Assembly (NCBI GenBank): GCA_050951365.1
Contig: JBMNIX010000002.1
Location: forward strand, 211,057 to 275,056
Length of the DNA stretch: 64,000 nucleotides
Direction of reading: 5' to 3'
Source: JAAYHG01 sp012735455
GTDB taxonomy: Bacteria > Bacillota > DTU030 > DUMP01
Shown here: positions 7,978 through 15,992 of the stretch, piece after piece
Numbering within the stretch: the first letter of the stretch is position 1
Layout: every line of letters starts with the position of its first letter
Translations under genes and position numbers: made by a program
The notes under the pieces: model-generated
Database searches by the model: none
What the model was told of the DNA's origin: nothing
Seen by the model: only the letters and a program-made list of their open reading frames with translations

Positions 7978-9186
7978 TTGTTTCAGCGCGGCTTCAAGTG
8001 GCCTGTTGTCCTTTGGGCGGCGGGTTCCCACTTTACCATGGATATTTACATGAACCTTATTCCACCGCTCCTGCCTCTCCTGGCCAAGTTGCAGGGCTTC
8101 TCCTTGGCCCAAACCGGCTTGGTACTCTCTGTGCACTCCATCACCGCTTCGTTCCTACAGCCCTTTGCCGGGATGGTTATGGATAAATGGGGACGCCCTT
8201 GGCTCCTGGCAGCCAGCCTTGCTTTCAGTGCCATAACAGTGGGGCTCATTGGTCTTTTCCCTACATATACCATGCTCTTGCTACTCTTTGGGCTCGCGGG
8301 CTTGGGTTCTTCCCTGCTTCACCCCCTAGGTTCTGTGACCTCGGTGCGCGCAGCTGGTTCCCAACCAGGATTAGCTGTTTCGATTTTTTCCACCGGTGGG
8401 AACCTGGGTTTTGCTTTAGGTCCCGCCCTGGCCGTGCCCCTGGTTTCCCGCTGGGGCCTTAAGGTGCTCTTTTATCTCGTCCCCTTTGGGCTCATGTATG
8501 CCATTGCCCTCTTTGCCGTAAGGCAGAGTCTGGTCTTTTCCCCGGTAGAGCAAAAAGCCGTGGTAGTTGAGAAGCCTAGCCCTGTATCTAAGCTGGCCTT
8601 GGGTGGGCTGCTTCTCCTAAATATTGTCTCCTGGTTACGGGCATGGGCCCAGTTTGTTGTTACGGCCTATGTCCCGTACCACTTCATTAACCAGGGTTAC
8701 GATGTCACCGTAACCGGCCCCTTTATGACCCTATACCTGATCGCTGGAACTATGGGTACCTTTGCAGCAGGCTTTCTTTCCGATCGCTTTGGACGTCGCG
8801 CCCTCATCTGCGGGTCTTTAGCCATCTCCTTGGGCAGCATTTGGCTGACACTCAATGGGGCAGGTAGCTGGGCTTGGGTGGGGGTTGCCTTCCTAGGGGC
8901 GGCCATGCACGCCATGGTGCCGGTGGCTATTGTTATTGCTCAGGAACTGGTGCCCCAGCACGCTGGTATGGCCGCCGGTATGATGCTGGGATTGGCCTAT
9001 GGCTTGGGCGGTCTCTGCACGCCTCTTATTGGCATGGTGGCAGACAACTTCGGTCTTACCACGGCCTTAAACACCTTGTACCCTATAATGAGTGCCTCCT
9101 TCCTGCTTTCCCTACTGTTGCCCTTTAAGGCCCTGGCCCAGCGCCAGGTGGCTACTTCTCAGCCAGAGCCGCAGGAATCCCATTAA
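7978..9186 (+). CDS. MFS transporter, fosmidomycin-resistance (Fsr)-like
   Basis: 402 residues with 12 predicted membrane helices in two six-helix halves and the MFS loop motifs DKWGRPW (after TM2) and SDRFGRRA (after TM8). The opening HFTMDIYMNLIPPLLPLL resembles the Fsr branch ('H...D......P.l.p.l'), whose E. coli member exports fosmidomycin; the real substrate here is unknown. TTG 7978 is the start: AAAGGAGG ends 7 bases before it and no better codon follows until after the first helix. Its 3' end overlaps the convergent prenyltransferase gene by 4 bases. Confidence 0.85.
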   Translation: MFQRGFKWPVVLWAAGSHFTMDIYMNLIPPLLPLLAKLQGFSLAQTGLVLSVHSITASFLQPFAGMVMDKWGRPWLLAASLAFSAITVGLIGLFPTYTMLLLLFGLAGLGSSLLHPLGSVTSVRAAGSQPGLAVSIFSTGGNLGFALGPALAVPLVSRWGLKVLFYLVPFGLMYAIALFAVRQSLVFSPVEQKAVVVEKPSPVSKLALGGLLLLNIVSWLRAWAQFVVTAYVPYHFINQGYDVTVTGPFMTLYLIAGTMGTFAAGFLSDRFGRRALICGSLAISLGSIWLTLNGAGSWAWVGVAFLGAAMHAMVPVAIVIAQELVPQHAGMAAGMMLGLAYGLGGLCTPLIGMVADNFGLTTALNTLYPIMSASFLLSLLLPFKALAQRQVATSQPEPQESH

Positions 9187-10091
9187 CTCAGGATAAAGGA
9201 AAGAGCCAGCAGGAGTCCGGTAAGCCCGTGTACGATGATGGTTGCTGCGGAAGCGGCAGTAAGCCTTCTTGGCTCGCCTAGACCGAGTTGAACCTGCCTT
9301 ACCGCCCACAAGGCCAGTGGAAGGGTTAGGCAGCCGCTGAGCGAAACGAACGGACAGGCGCTGAGCGCCACTGCTGTTAGGATAGACAAGTAGGCCGAGA
9401 GAAAAAAGACGAATGTGCCCGGCAGAGCGTGCCTGGGTCCCAAGCGGACCACCAGGTTCCTTTTGCCGGCTTCTTTGTCCTCGGCATGGTCGGCAAACTC
9501 GTTAACCAGGAGCACGTTGGCAATGAGAAAACCCAGCGGCAGGCTGGCCAGGAGTGCCGCCTGTGAGAAGGTTCCGCCCTGTACTGCATAGGAGCCCAGG
9601 ATGGCAAGAGGCCCGAAAACCAGGCCGATGGTCGCTTCACCCAGTCCGCGGTAAGAGAGTCTTACCGGCGGGGCGGTGTAGCAGTAACCTGCTACTAGGC
9701 CCAGAAGCCCCAGCAGGGTCACCAGCACCCCGCGTTTTAGCCCGAAGTAGAGGGCGATGAGCATTGCTAGAGCGAAATGACCCCATATGAGTAAGGTGTA
9801 ATCCATGGGCCCAAGCACACCCTTTTGTAGTAAACCGCTACCGCCGCTAAAGGGTTTCACCGGGCGTGCCGGATCAGCTCCACTCAGGTAGTCAAAGTAA
9901 TCGTTGGCTGCATTGGCACCGAAGTGAAGGGCCACTACGCCCAGGAGATTTAACAAAAAGTAGCGACCGTTCAGGGGAAGGCCATGCCCAAAGGCCATGG
10001 CTGTTCCTACCAGAACAGGGAGTACGGAAGCGGTTACGAAAGGGCCGCGTACGGCGCTAAAGTAAATCCGTGCGGACCACTTTGTCTTCAA
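9183..10091 (-). CDS. UbiA-family prenyltransferase (MenA-like)
   Basis: 302 residues, about eight membrane helices. Both Asp-rich prenyl-diphosphate/Mg2+ motifs are present: NAANDYFDYLSGAD (about residue 60) and NEFADHAEDKEAGKRNL (about residue 195). The layout matches MenA (1,4-dihydroxy-2-naphthoate polyprenyltransferase), which makes demethylmenaquinone, rather than UbiA or heme O synthase. Start TTG 10091, behind AAAGGAG with about 10 bases spacing. It is the last gene of the hydrogenase operon (56 bases after the flavoprotein gene), which suggests a job in quinone or isoprenoid lipid supply to the hydrogenase chain. An archaeal-type lipid prenyltransferase (GGGP-acceptor) is an alternative given the neighbouring geranylgeranyl reductase homologue. 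Confidence 0.85.
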   Translation of the reverse strand: MKTKWSARIYFSAVRGPFVTASVLPVLVGTAMAFGHGLPLNGRYFLLNLLGVVALHFGANAANDYFDYLSGADPARPVKPFSGGSGLLQKGVLGPMDYTLLIWGHFALAMLIALYFGLKRGVLVTLLGLLGLVAGYCYTAPPVRLSYRGLGEATIGLVFGPLAILGSYAVQGGTFSQAALLASLPLGFLIANVLLVNEFADHAEDKEAGKRNLVVRLGPRHALPGTFVFFLSAYLSILTAVALSACPFVSLSGCLTLPLALWAVRQVQLGLGEPRRLTAASAATIIVHGLTGLLLALSFILS

Positions 10092-10147
10092 GTGTCAAGA
10101 ACTCCTTTCATGGCCTTGGCTCTGGTCCCCATACCCCGACCTGTGTT

Positions 10148-11311
10148 CTAGTGGAGCTGCCTCTCAATGTCAAGAGCAGGACGGGTTTGGTAAGCCTTTG
10201 GGTTAGTCATGATGCGCTCAAACAGCTCTAGCCGCTGCGGCTCTGACGCGAGGCGGCGAAAAAACCTTCTCTTAGTGCCGCTTAAGATGGCCAGCATCAG
10301 GGAGCGGCTGAGCTCGGTCCTAAACTCCTGGCCGCAGGCGCGGTTGTACAGGCCTTGGGCTGAGGAAGGGCCTGCTCCTCTCTCCCCCAGGGCAGCTACT
10401 AGCGTCTCAGCGGCCAGCTGGCCGCTGCGCAGGGCGAAGAAAATACCCTCGCCGGAAAAAGGATCGGCGAAACCGGCTGCATCCCCGGCCAGGATTACCT
10501 GGCCGCGGCCGGTGCGCCAGGTGAGGCCACCGGCCGGCAGGAACGCCCCGCGTACCTTCAGCTTGTAAGGTCCTACGCCCCACCTGAGCTGCAGTTGGCG
10601 CGCAAAGCCGCCAAAGAGCGGAACAAGGTTTTTACCGGTCTTGGCCCAGGTGCCTATGCCCAAGTTAACTTTTTCTCGATAGGGAAACGCCCAACCAAAA
10701 GAGTAGGGTAGTGGCAGACAATAAAACTGGATGGCGCAGCCGCCCGAAAACAGTTCTTCGATACGGGAGGAAGGGAGCGGCAGCTCGGCGGCGACAGCCA
10801 GCCCCAAGCGCCAGGGGGAGGGTCGCCCAGAAAAGAGCGAACGTGCTACCTTGCTGAACACGCCATCGGCCCCGATCACCCCCCGGGCTGTGATGCTGCC
10901 AGAGTGGGTACGAATGTTAATATGACCCTCTTTTTCCTCTCCTATGCCTGTGCAGGCTGTTGCTGGCCGAAACTCGGCCCCGGCGCGACAGGCTTCTTCC
11001 ACCATAAAGGCATCCAGGCGCGCCCGGTCGGTAGTGAACCCTAAAAAGGCTGCTTCACGGGCCAAACAGGTCTCCCCATCGGGGCCTACAAGCTGGACCA
11101 CACTGATCCGTCGCTCGCCTACCTGTGGGGCCAGTGGTAGTCCCAAGGCCTGCAAACTCTTGGCGGAAAGAAGGCCACCACAGATCTTGGGGCGCGGGAA
11201 GTCCTTTTTGTCCAGGAGCAACACCTTCGCCCCCCGCAGCGCGGCACAGCGAGCCGCCTGACTGCCGGCCGGGCCCGCTCCCACCACCACCAGATCCCAC
11301 TCAGGGGACAT
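10148..11311 (-). CDS. Geranylgeranyl reductase family FAD-dependent oxidoreductase
   Basis: 387 residues. N-terminal FAD-binding GxGxxG motif VVVGAGPAGSQAARCAA with the following KVLLLDKKDFPRPKICGG; the 'K.CGG.l' step is diagnostic of the geranylgeranyl reductase/ChlP-GGR group. A second flavin motif is VILAGDAAGFADPFSGEGI (GD..g...P..G.Gi). Members reduce double bonds of isoprenoid chains in chlorophyll, archaeal lipids and, in mycobacteria (MenJ), menaquinone. Placed between hydrogenase maturation and MenA-like genes, it may saturate one or more units of the menaquinone chain; this is inference. ATG 11311 is preferred over GTG 11320, which sits inside the SD. Only 16 bases separate it from the protease gene. 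Confidence 0.85.
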   Translation of the reverse strand: MSPEWDLVVVGAGPAGSQAARCAALRGAKVLLLDKKDFPRPKICGGLLSAKSLQALGLPLAPQVGERRISVVQLVGPDGETCLAREAAFLGFTTDRARLDAFMVEEACRAGAEFRPATACTGIGEEKEGHINIRTHSGSITARGVIGADGVFSKVARSLFSGRPSPWRLGLAVAAELPLPSSRIEELFSGGCAIQFYCLPLPYSFGWAFPYREKVNLGIGTWAKTGKNLVPLFGGFARQLQLRWGVGPYKLKVRGAFLPAGGLTWRTGRGQVILAGDAAGFADPFSGEGIFFALRSGQLAAETLVAALGERGAGPSSAQGLYNRACGQEFRTELSRSLMLAILSGTKRRFFRRLASEPQRLELFERIMTNPKAYQTRPALDIERQLH

Positions 11312-11327
11312 GTATTTCACCTGCCTC

Positions 11328-11762
11328 TTATTTCTGCCACAGCAGCCGGGAGACTAGATTTGCTGCCCGGGGCACCGCTTTGGCCACGGCGGGGGAAAGA
11401 TCGAGCCCCCAGTCGATCCGCTCGGGTTCCACCCCCACAGCCCAGCCTGCCTGGACCTGATAGTCCTGCAGGAGGTGGTAAAAGGAGATGTCGTGCAAGG
11501 AGGCGAAGGGCTCTACCGGGCGCAGGTTCGTGAGGGGAAGGAGATAGATACTCCCCGGGGGGCCATGGCCTGAGAAGGCATCCACCACGATGACTCCGTG
11601 TCCTTCTTTAAGCGGAGTGGCCAGAGCCAGTGGGTCCACCCCTGCTTCCAGGAGCTCTACGCCTGGAGGGAGCATCCTGGTGGCCAGGGTCTGAATCACC
11701 CTTACCCCCACGCCCTCGTCACCCAGAAGTATGTTGCCGACTCCAGCCACCGTCCACTTCAC
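11328..11762 (-). CDS. [NiFe] hydrogenase maturation protease (HyaD/HycI, M52)
   Basis: 144 residues. GVGNILLGDEGVGVRVI is the M52 N-terminal motif (the Asp binds Ni/Cd), and VIVVDAFSGHGPPGSIYLL supplies the second Asp; a third ligand His is expected in SLHDISF. The enzyme cuts the C-terminal tail of the large subunit after Ni insertion. GTG 11762 is the start: AGGGAGG lies about 11 bases upstream, and everything before it in the open frame (to 12119) is an antisense-like extension that overlaps the cytochrome gene and shows no family similarity. 5 bases downstream of the cytochrome gene. Confidence 0.92.
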   Translation of the reverse strand: MKWTVAGVGNILLGDEGVGVRVIQTLATRMLPPGVELLEAGVDPLALATPLKEGHGVIVVDAFSGHGPPGSIYLLPLTNLRPVEPFASLHDISFYHLLQDYQVQAGWAVGVEPERIDWGLDLSPAVAKAVPRAANLVSRLLWQK

Positions 11763-11767
11763 CGGAC

Positions 11768-12337
11768 CTAGATCCTCCCTGTAATGATAGACTTTAGGCG
11801 CCTTTGACCACCGGTGAGGGCCAGGTAGATGTGCACGGTAGTGGTGACGGCCAGCACCACCGATGTAAGGAAGAGCTTCTGTCGTACCCGGGAGAGGCCG
11901 CCCAAGTACTTGACCAGGTGCGGAAAGGCGTTGGGTTTGGTAAGAATCCCGCCCAGCAAACCAGCTATTGGAAGCAAGGCGCTCCAAATTGTAAAGACCA
12001 GTTTTTCTCCGGGATTGTACTTGCCGTAGGGCGGTTCCACTGGGCGCAACAAGAGGTAATAGCCTGCCAGCTGCGGTAAGGACTTGAGGTCCTTGAGCCG
12101 CACTAAGAGGTTGCGCCAATCCCCACTCACCAGGGCATAGTACAGCCGGGCCACCAGGTTAAAAACGAAGATGCTGGCTGCGGAGAGGTGTATGCGGCGG
12201 GTTTGCGCCAGGGAGCGAAAGCCGAAGCGCCGATCTGGAAAGGCGACGTTGAACCCGCTGTAGATCAAAACCAGCACCGTGATTGCGTTTGCCCAGTGAA
12301 AGAAACGTACGGCTCCAGTGTGTCGCAGCCGAGACAT
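11768..12337 (-). CDS. [NiFe] hydrogenase b-type cytochrome subunit (HyaC/HupC)
   Basis: 189 residues with four membrane helices. Family features: RFFHWANAITVLVLIYSGF (first heme-ligand His), RRIHLSAASIFVFNLVARLYY (second) and the C-terminal TTVHIYLALTGG. It passes electrons from the small subunit to the quinone pool, so this operon encodes a respiratory, membrane-attached uptake enzyme. The start is ATG 12337 because the purine run AAGGGGA abuts the earlier ATG at 12343 and gives 6-7 bases spacing only to the second. It follows the large-subunit gene by 41 bases. Confidence 0.9.
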   Translation of the reverse strand: MSRLRHTGAVRFFHWANAITVLVLIYSGFNVAFPDRRFGFRSLAQTRRIHLSAASIFVFNLVARLYYALVSGDWRNLLVRLKDLKSLPQLAGYYLLLRPVEPPYGKYNPGEKLVFTIWSALLPIAGLLGGILTKPNAFPHLVKYLGGLSRVRQKLFLTSVVLAVTTTVHIYLALTGGQRRLKSIITGRI

Positions 12338-12378
12338 TTTCATTCCCCTTATCTTGATGTGACTCTTTCCTTCATCAG

Positions 12379-13779
12379 TCAAAACACGCGCCACAGCTTG
12401 GTTCCATGCGCTGTGCTCATATGCACAGCGCATGAGTAACAGGGATCAAACGAGCGCAAAATCCGTCCCGCTTCGGTGGGATTCTCCGGGTCCCGCACCC
12501 GCGTTCCTTCCAGTGCCTTCTCAACCGGCCCAGGCTGCCCGGTGGCATCTGCCGGGGAGTAGTTCCAGGCCGAGGGCGTGATTATCTGGTAGTGTGCAAT
12601 GCGCCCGCCCTTTATCATCACCCAGTGCCCCAGCGCCCCGCGCATGGCTCCGGTGAGCCCTACGCCGGTTGCTTCCTTTGGTACCTTGAAGTCCCGGTAT
12701 GTGGGCTCCCCGGGCTTAAGCTGCCTGAGCCACTCCTCCGTCAAGTCTGTGAGCAGCAGCGCTTCCTTGGCGCGGGCAAAAAGTCGGTCCAGGGTAGAGA
12801 TGCCTCGGCGCCAGTATCCGTTTACCCACATCCGCGCCAGCGGTCCGGTTTCGTAAGCTTTCCCATCGTAGCGGGGGGCCTTGATCCAAGAGTAGGCACC
12901 CTCTTTCCCTGGCTCTGGCTTGGTGCTGCCGTGTTCTGGTTTTTCTGTACCGGTACCGCTGTACCAAGAACGGGTTACGTCTTCGGTTATGCGTTTTGGG
13001 TCCAGCTCCAGCACGCGTCTGTTCTCCACACGTCCCGCAGCCAGGGCCACCTTGCCGGTATTACTTACTCTGAAGCTAGGGAAGGCCAGGAGGCGACCGT
13101 AGCCGCGTCCAAGAAGCCAGTACTCGGGATAGAATTCTGCCACAATCTCAAGGTCGGGCCACAGACGCTCGTTTAGGAAGTGGCGCAGGCGGGCCACCAT
13201 GCTCAACGATGCCATGACTCGTTCCGCTGTCGGCGGCAGCGGAAAGCCGCCGGCAATCAGGCCGTGCTGGTGCGGAGCCTTGCTGCTCAAGAGGCCGGCC
13301 AGCTCGTGGGCCAGGATGCGCATTTTCATGGCCTCGCTGTAACTCTCCACCAGACGTTGGTTTTGTTTCTGGGGCAGGCGATAATCCGTAATGGGGTTGG
13401 GGACCAGCGGCGGAACAGGCGGGCCGCGGAAGTAGTCGGGCAGCGCCAGCATGTACATGAAGGTTATGTGGTTCATCAGGACGTCGGCCGCAAAGGCTAT
13501 GTTACGTAGCAGCAGTCCGTTTTGCGGAACCTCCACTTTGGCAGTGTCTTCCAGCGCCAGGGCTGCTGCCACCCCGTGGGCGGCAGAACAAATGCCGCAG
13601 ATGCGTTGTGTGAGGTAAGGGGCGTCCCGGGGATCTCTTCCCTCCAGGATTTTCTCAAAGCCGCGGAAATAGAGACTTGTGCTGCGGGCCCTTACCACCA
13701 CGCCTTCCTCAAGCTCCAGGGTCAGTGTGGCGTCGCCGTGTACGCGCTCCACCGGATTGATCACTACTTTTCTGGTCAC
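12379..13779 (-). CDS. [NiFe] hydrogenase large subunit
   Basis: 466 residues, short for a group 1 enzyme (often 550-600) but complete. L1 motif INPVERVHGD near the N-terminus, L2 RICGIC (Cys61, Cys64) and L5 DPCYSCAVH (Cys447, Cys450, His453), so all four Ni-binding cysteines are present. The 13 residues after His453 are the tail expected to be removed by the M52 protease encoded downstream. The GTG start at 13779 follows the small-subunit TAA directly with AGGAG inside the stop region, so the two subunits are translationally coupled. Catalyses H2 oxidation (or proton reduction). Confidence 0.96.
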   Translation of the reverse strand: MTRKVVINPVERVHGDATLTLELEEGVVVRARSTSLYFRGFEKILEGRDPRDAPYLTQRICGICSAAHGVAAALALEDTAKVEVPQNGLLLRNIAFAADVLMNHITFMYMLALPDYFRGPPVPPLVPNPITDYRLPQKQNQRLVESYSEAMKMRILAHELAGLLSSKAPHQHGLIAGGFPLPPTAERVMASLSMVARLRHFLNERLWPDLEIVAEFYPEYWLLGRGYGRLLAFPSFRVSNTGKVALAAGRVENRRVLELDPKRITEDVTRSWYSGTGTEKPEHGSTKPEPGKEGAYSWIKAPRYDGKAYETGPLARMWVNGYWRRGISTLDRLFARAKEALLLTDLTEEWLRQLKPGEPTYRDFKVPKEATGVGLTGAMRGALGHWVMIKGGRIAHYQIITPSAWNYSPADATGQPGPVEKALEGTRVRDPENPTEAGRILRSFDPCYSCAVHMSTAHGTKLWRVF

Positions 13780-14952
13780 TTACTCCTGCCACGTCCCTTT
13801 CTTATCCGGATACCAGGCGTGGCGCTTGAGACGCAGCGCCGCCAGGACCTTGCCCGGGAGGGTCTTGGTACCGCGGGGTGCTACTTTGGGGAGACCACGC
13901 TTCAAGGTTTCAGCCAGGCGGCCGCTTCCCCAGGTCAAAGCCAGGTGGGCACCGATACCCACCCCTGTAGCCAGCCCTGCTGCCCGTGCTACCCGGTTGG
14001 CTGTGGTTATTACTCCGGGAAGCCTGATGTCCGGCAGGTGCTCAAAGAAGGGTTCCATCTCATCCGGGAAACCGGGAGTGGTGCAGCCGATGCAGGGTGT
14101 GTTGTCTTCCACAGGCCAGTTGTGGCCGCTGTTCCACTGGCGAATAGGACAGTCTGCGAAGGTCACCGGTCCCTTACAGCCCAATCGGTAGAGACAGCCC
14201 TCATCACCGAGATGGCGGGCAAAGATACCGTTCTCGAAGTACTGCCGTCGCGTGCATAAGTTGTGTATTGTCCGGCCAAAAAAGTCCGTGGGCCGACCGT
14301 CCGCGTCGAGCTCCGGCATGCCGTACAGCAGCAGATGGGCCAGGGTGCCCACTGCCCAGTCCGGGTGGATTGGGCAGCCGGGAACGTTGATCACCCGGCG
14401 CTTAGGGAGTACCTTTTGAACCCCCACGCAACCGGCCGGGTTAGGGTACGCCGCTGAGGGTCCACCCCAGGCAGCACAGTCCCCCACAGCCATAACATAG
14501 CGTGCCCGCTCGCCCAGGTGTTTTATGGCCTGGTAGGCAGTGAGGGGTTCGCGGCGCGCGGCGGGGCCGAGGAGGCCGCGCTGGGTACCGACAACGGTAA
14601 ACCCTTCCGTGTTCCCGACAGGAATGGCACCCTCCACTATCAGGATGTAGTTGCCGGCTTCACGGGTATAAAGGTCGTACATCACCTGCATGGCGGTATT
14701 GCCACCGGCGGCCATGAGGATGTAGTGGTAGCGAAAGTCCACCAGGTACTTCATGATTTCTTCCATGGTAGGGCTGGTGGCGTTTTCGAAGGATATGGTA
14801 TCTCCGGTACAGGAGAGGGCCTCGATCCAGATCACAGGTAGCTTGGGCTGCTTTGTAAGCATCCTGTCCAGCTCTGGCTTCAGTGCATCTGCCAGGTAAG
14901 TATAGGCCTTCTTCCCTGCCTGGAGCAGAGTGCGGAAATCCTCGTATTGCAG
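13780..14952 (-). CDS. [NiFe] hydrogenase small subunit with CxGD proximal-cluster motif; probable CTG start
   Basis: 390 residues if begun at CTG 14952. No ATG/GTG/TTG exists between the upstream stop and ATG 14862, yet AAAGGAGGG (14959-14967) lies exactly 6 bases before this CTG, and the extra 30 residues (rich in Leu, Lys, Tyr) look coding; ATG 14862 has no SD. Cluster ligands: first motif SCTGD (Cys48, Asp51), where most families have CxGC; then DCAAWGG and PGCPIHPDW complete the proximal site. Distal site H..C and LGCKGP; medial DCPIRQWN and CIGC with the usual Pro. A 3 Cys + 1 Asp proximal cluster is known from the actinobacterial-type (group 1h) enzyme of Ralstonia. No Tat signal (no RRxFxK) is present, so export is doubtful. 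Confidence 0.93.
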   Translation of the reverse strand: MQYEDFRTLLQAGKKAYTYLADALKPELDRMLTKQPKLPVIWIEALSCTGDTISFENATSPTMEEIMKYLVDFRYHYILMAAGGNTAMQVMYDLYTREAGNYILIVEGAIPVGNTEGFTVVGTQRGLLGPAARREPLTAYQAIKHLGERARYVMAVGDCAAWGGPSAAYPNPAGCVGVQKVLPKRRVINVPGCPIHPDWAVGTLAHLLLYGMPELDADGRPTDFFGRTIHNLCTRRQYFENGIFARHLGDEGCLYRLGCKGPVTFADCPIRQWNSGHNWPVEDNTPCIGCTTPGFPDEMEPFFEHLPDIRLPGVITTANRVARAAGLATGVGIGAHLALTWGSGRLAETLKRGLPKVAPRGTKTLPGKVLAALRLKRHAWYPDKKGTWQE

Positions 14953-15136
14953 ACGAAGCCCTCCTTTCCACCAGTGTTAGTCATTACCAACATGCCGGGG
15001 CAATATGTGCTCCCACGCGGTTTACTTGCCCCGCAAAACCCTCCCCTTGAGAGGCATGACCGAGGTGGTCCGCTGCATACAAACTGGTGTGTTGGTACAT
15101 CCTGAAGGGGAGATGGGTCTGTAAAGGAGTACCGGC

Positions 15137-15601
15137 ATGGATAAGAAGGAACTAGAAAAAGCCCTGGGTCTTTTCCTGGCCTTGGAAATGGAACAAGTCA
15201 GCCTTTACCAGGTACAGGCAGCGCAGACCGCCGATGAACACAGCGCTATGGCCCTAAAGCACTTTGCCCAAATCGAGCAGGGCCATGTGGACAACATCGG
15301 TGCTGCTCTCCAGTCTCTAGGTGGAGAGCCCGGTCTCCTGGCAGCTGTCAGTCCCACTTTTGGGAAAATCGCCGGGCACATGACAGAGGTCACGGGCCTG
15401 GTTAACCTTCTTCGAGCCAACATCATTATTGAAACCTTCGCCACGCGGCACTACCGCTACCTTATTGATCGCGTAGAAGACCCTGGTTTGCGCGAACTCC
15501 TCTACATGAACATGATCGACGAGGAACTGCACCGCGCCTGGATGATTGACAAGGTCAGAGAACTCACCGGCGCCGATGAAGAAAAAAAGAAACTCCAGTG
15601 A
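15137..15601 (+). CDS. Ferritin-like diiron protein
   Basis: 154 residues, all helical. Ligands in the order of a four-helix diiron bundle are visible: Glu17, Glu47-x-x-His50, Glu99 and Glu129-x-x-His132. There is no rubredoxin-like C-terminus, so it is not classical rubrerythrin; it fits the ferritin-like superfamily broadly (bacterioferritin/rubrerythrin-type peroxidase or iron handling). SD AAAGGAG before ATG 15137. Divergent from the hydrogenase operon across a 184-base gap, so the two might share control and the protein could protect the O2- or peroxide-sensitive enzyme; this is inference. Confidence 0.78.
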   Translation: MDKKELEKALGLFLALEMEQVSLYQVQAAQTADEHSAMALKHFAQIEQGHVDNIGAALQSLGGEPGLLAAVSPTFGKIAGHMTEVTGLVNLLRANIIIETFATRHYRYLIDRVEDPGLRELLYMNMIDEELHRAWMIDKVRELTGADEEKKKLQ

Positions 15602-15632
15602 GGAGTTTACCCATGTCTTGTGGACTTGGAAC

Positions 15633-15661
15633 TTACATATTTGTCCCCAATGCTGTATAAT
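15633..15661 (+). promoter_or_regulatory. Promoter of the cobalamin-riboswitch operon
   Basis: TTACAT (15633-15638), 17 bases, TATAAT (15656-15661). It lies 34 bases before the start of the aptamer. Confidence 0.6.
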
Positions 15662-15694
15662 ATGGTAGAGAGGATAACCTTAACCAACTTAATA

Positions 15695-15843
15695 CCTCGC
15701 CAGGTGCACGTGCTTAAAAGGGAAACCGGTGCAAATCCGGTGCGGTCCCGCCACTGTAAACGGCGTTCTAGCTGCCCACAAGCCACTGGGAAACCGGGAA
15801 GGCGGGCAGGGGTAGCCGTGAGCCAGGAGACCTGCCGGCGAGG
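15695..15843 (+). ncRNA. Cobalamin (adenosylcobalamin) riboswitch
   Basis: The outer P1 helix closes with CCTCGCC (15695-15701) and GGCGAGG (15837-15843). Inside are the conserved segments: AAAAGGGAA, GGTGCAAATCCGGTGCGGTC, the CCCGCCACTGTAA block and the B12 box AGCCAGGAGACCTGCC. Such RNAs bind B12 and turn off downstream transport or synthesis genes. Here the regulated genes are the surface/ECF uptake operon 15993-24441. The short open frame overlapping it (15620-15916) is not a gene. Confidence 0.96.
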
Positions 15844-15900
15844 AGTGGAAACCTACTTCACGCGGATGAAGGAGGTGGAGCACATGTGCGCCGCCAGAGT

Positions 15901-15936
15901 AACCCCACCAACGTGAGTAGGTGGGGTTTAGTTTTA
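15901..15936 (+). terminator. Expression-platform terminator of the cobalamin riboswitch
   Basis: AACCCCACC and GGTGGGGTT form a 9-bp stem with a 10-base loop, followed by TAGTTTTA. Position between the aptamer and the first gene points to transcription termination when B12 is bound. Confidence 0.85.
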
Positions 15937-15992
15937 CCCTTACCTACAAGCTGTCTTATCCGGTACCAAATGCATTAAGGAGATGAGTGACC

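Noticed and set aside
11763..12119. N-terminal extension of the hydrogenase protease ORF
   Set aside because: It overlaps the cytochrome gene and has no similarity to M52 proteases; GTG 11762 has an SD.
12592..13176. ORFs antisense to the hydrogenase large subunit
   Set aside because: Shadow frames over a clear coding region on the other strand.
15620..15916. Small ORF before the cobalamin operon
   Set aside because: It overlaps the whole riboswitch and has no SD.
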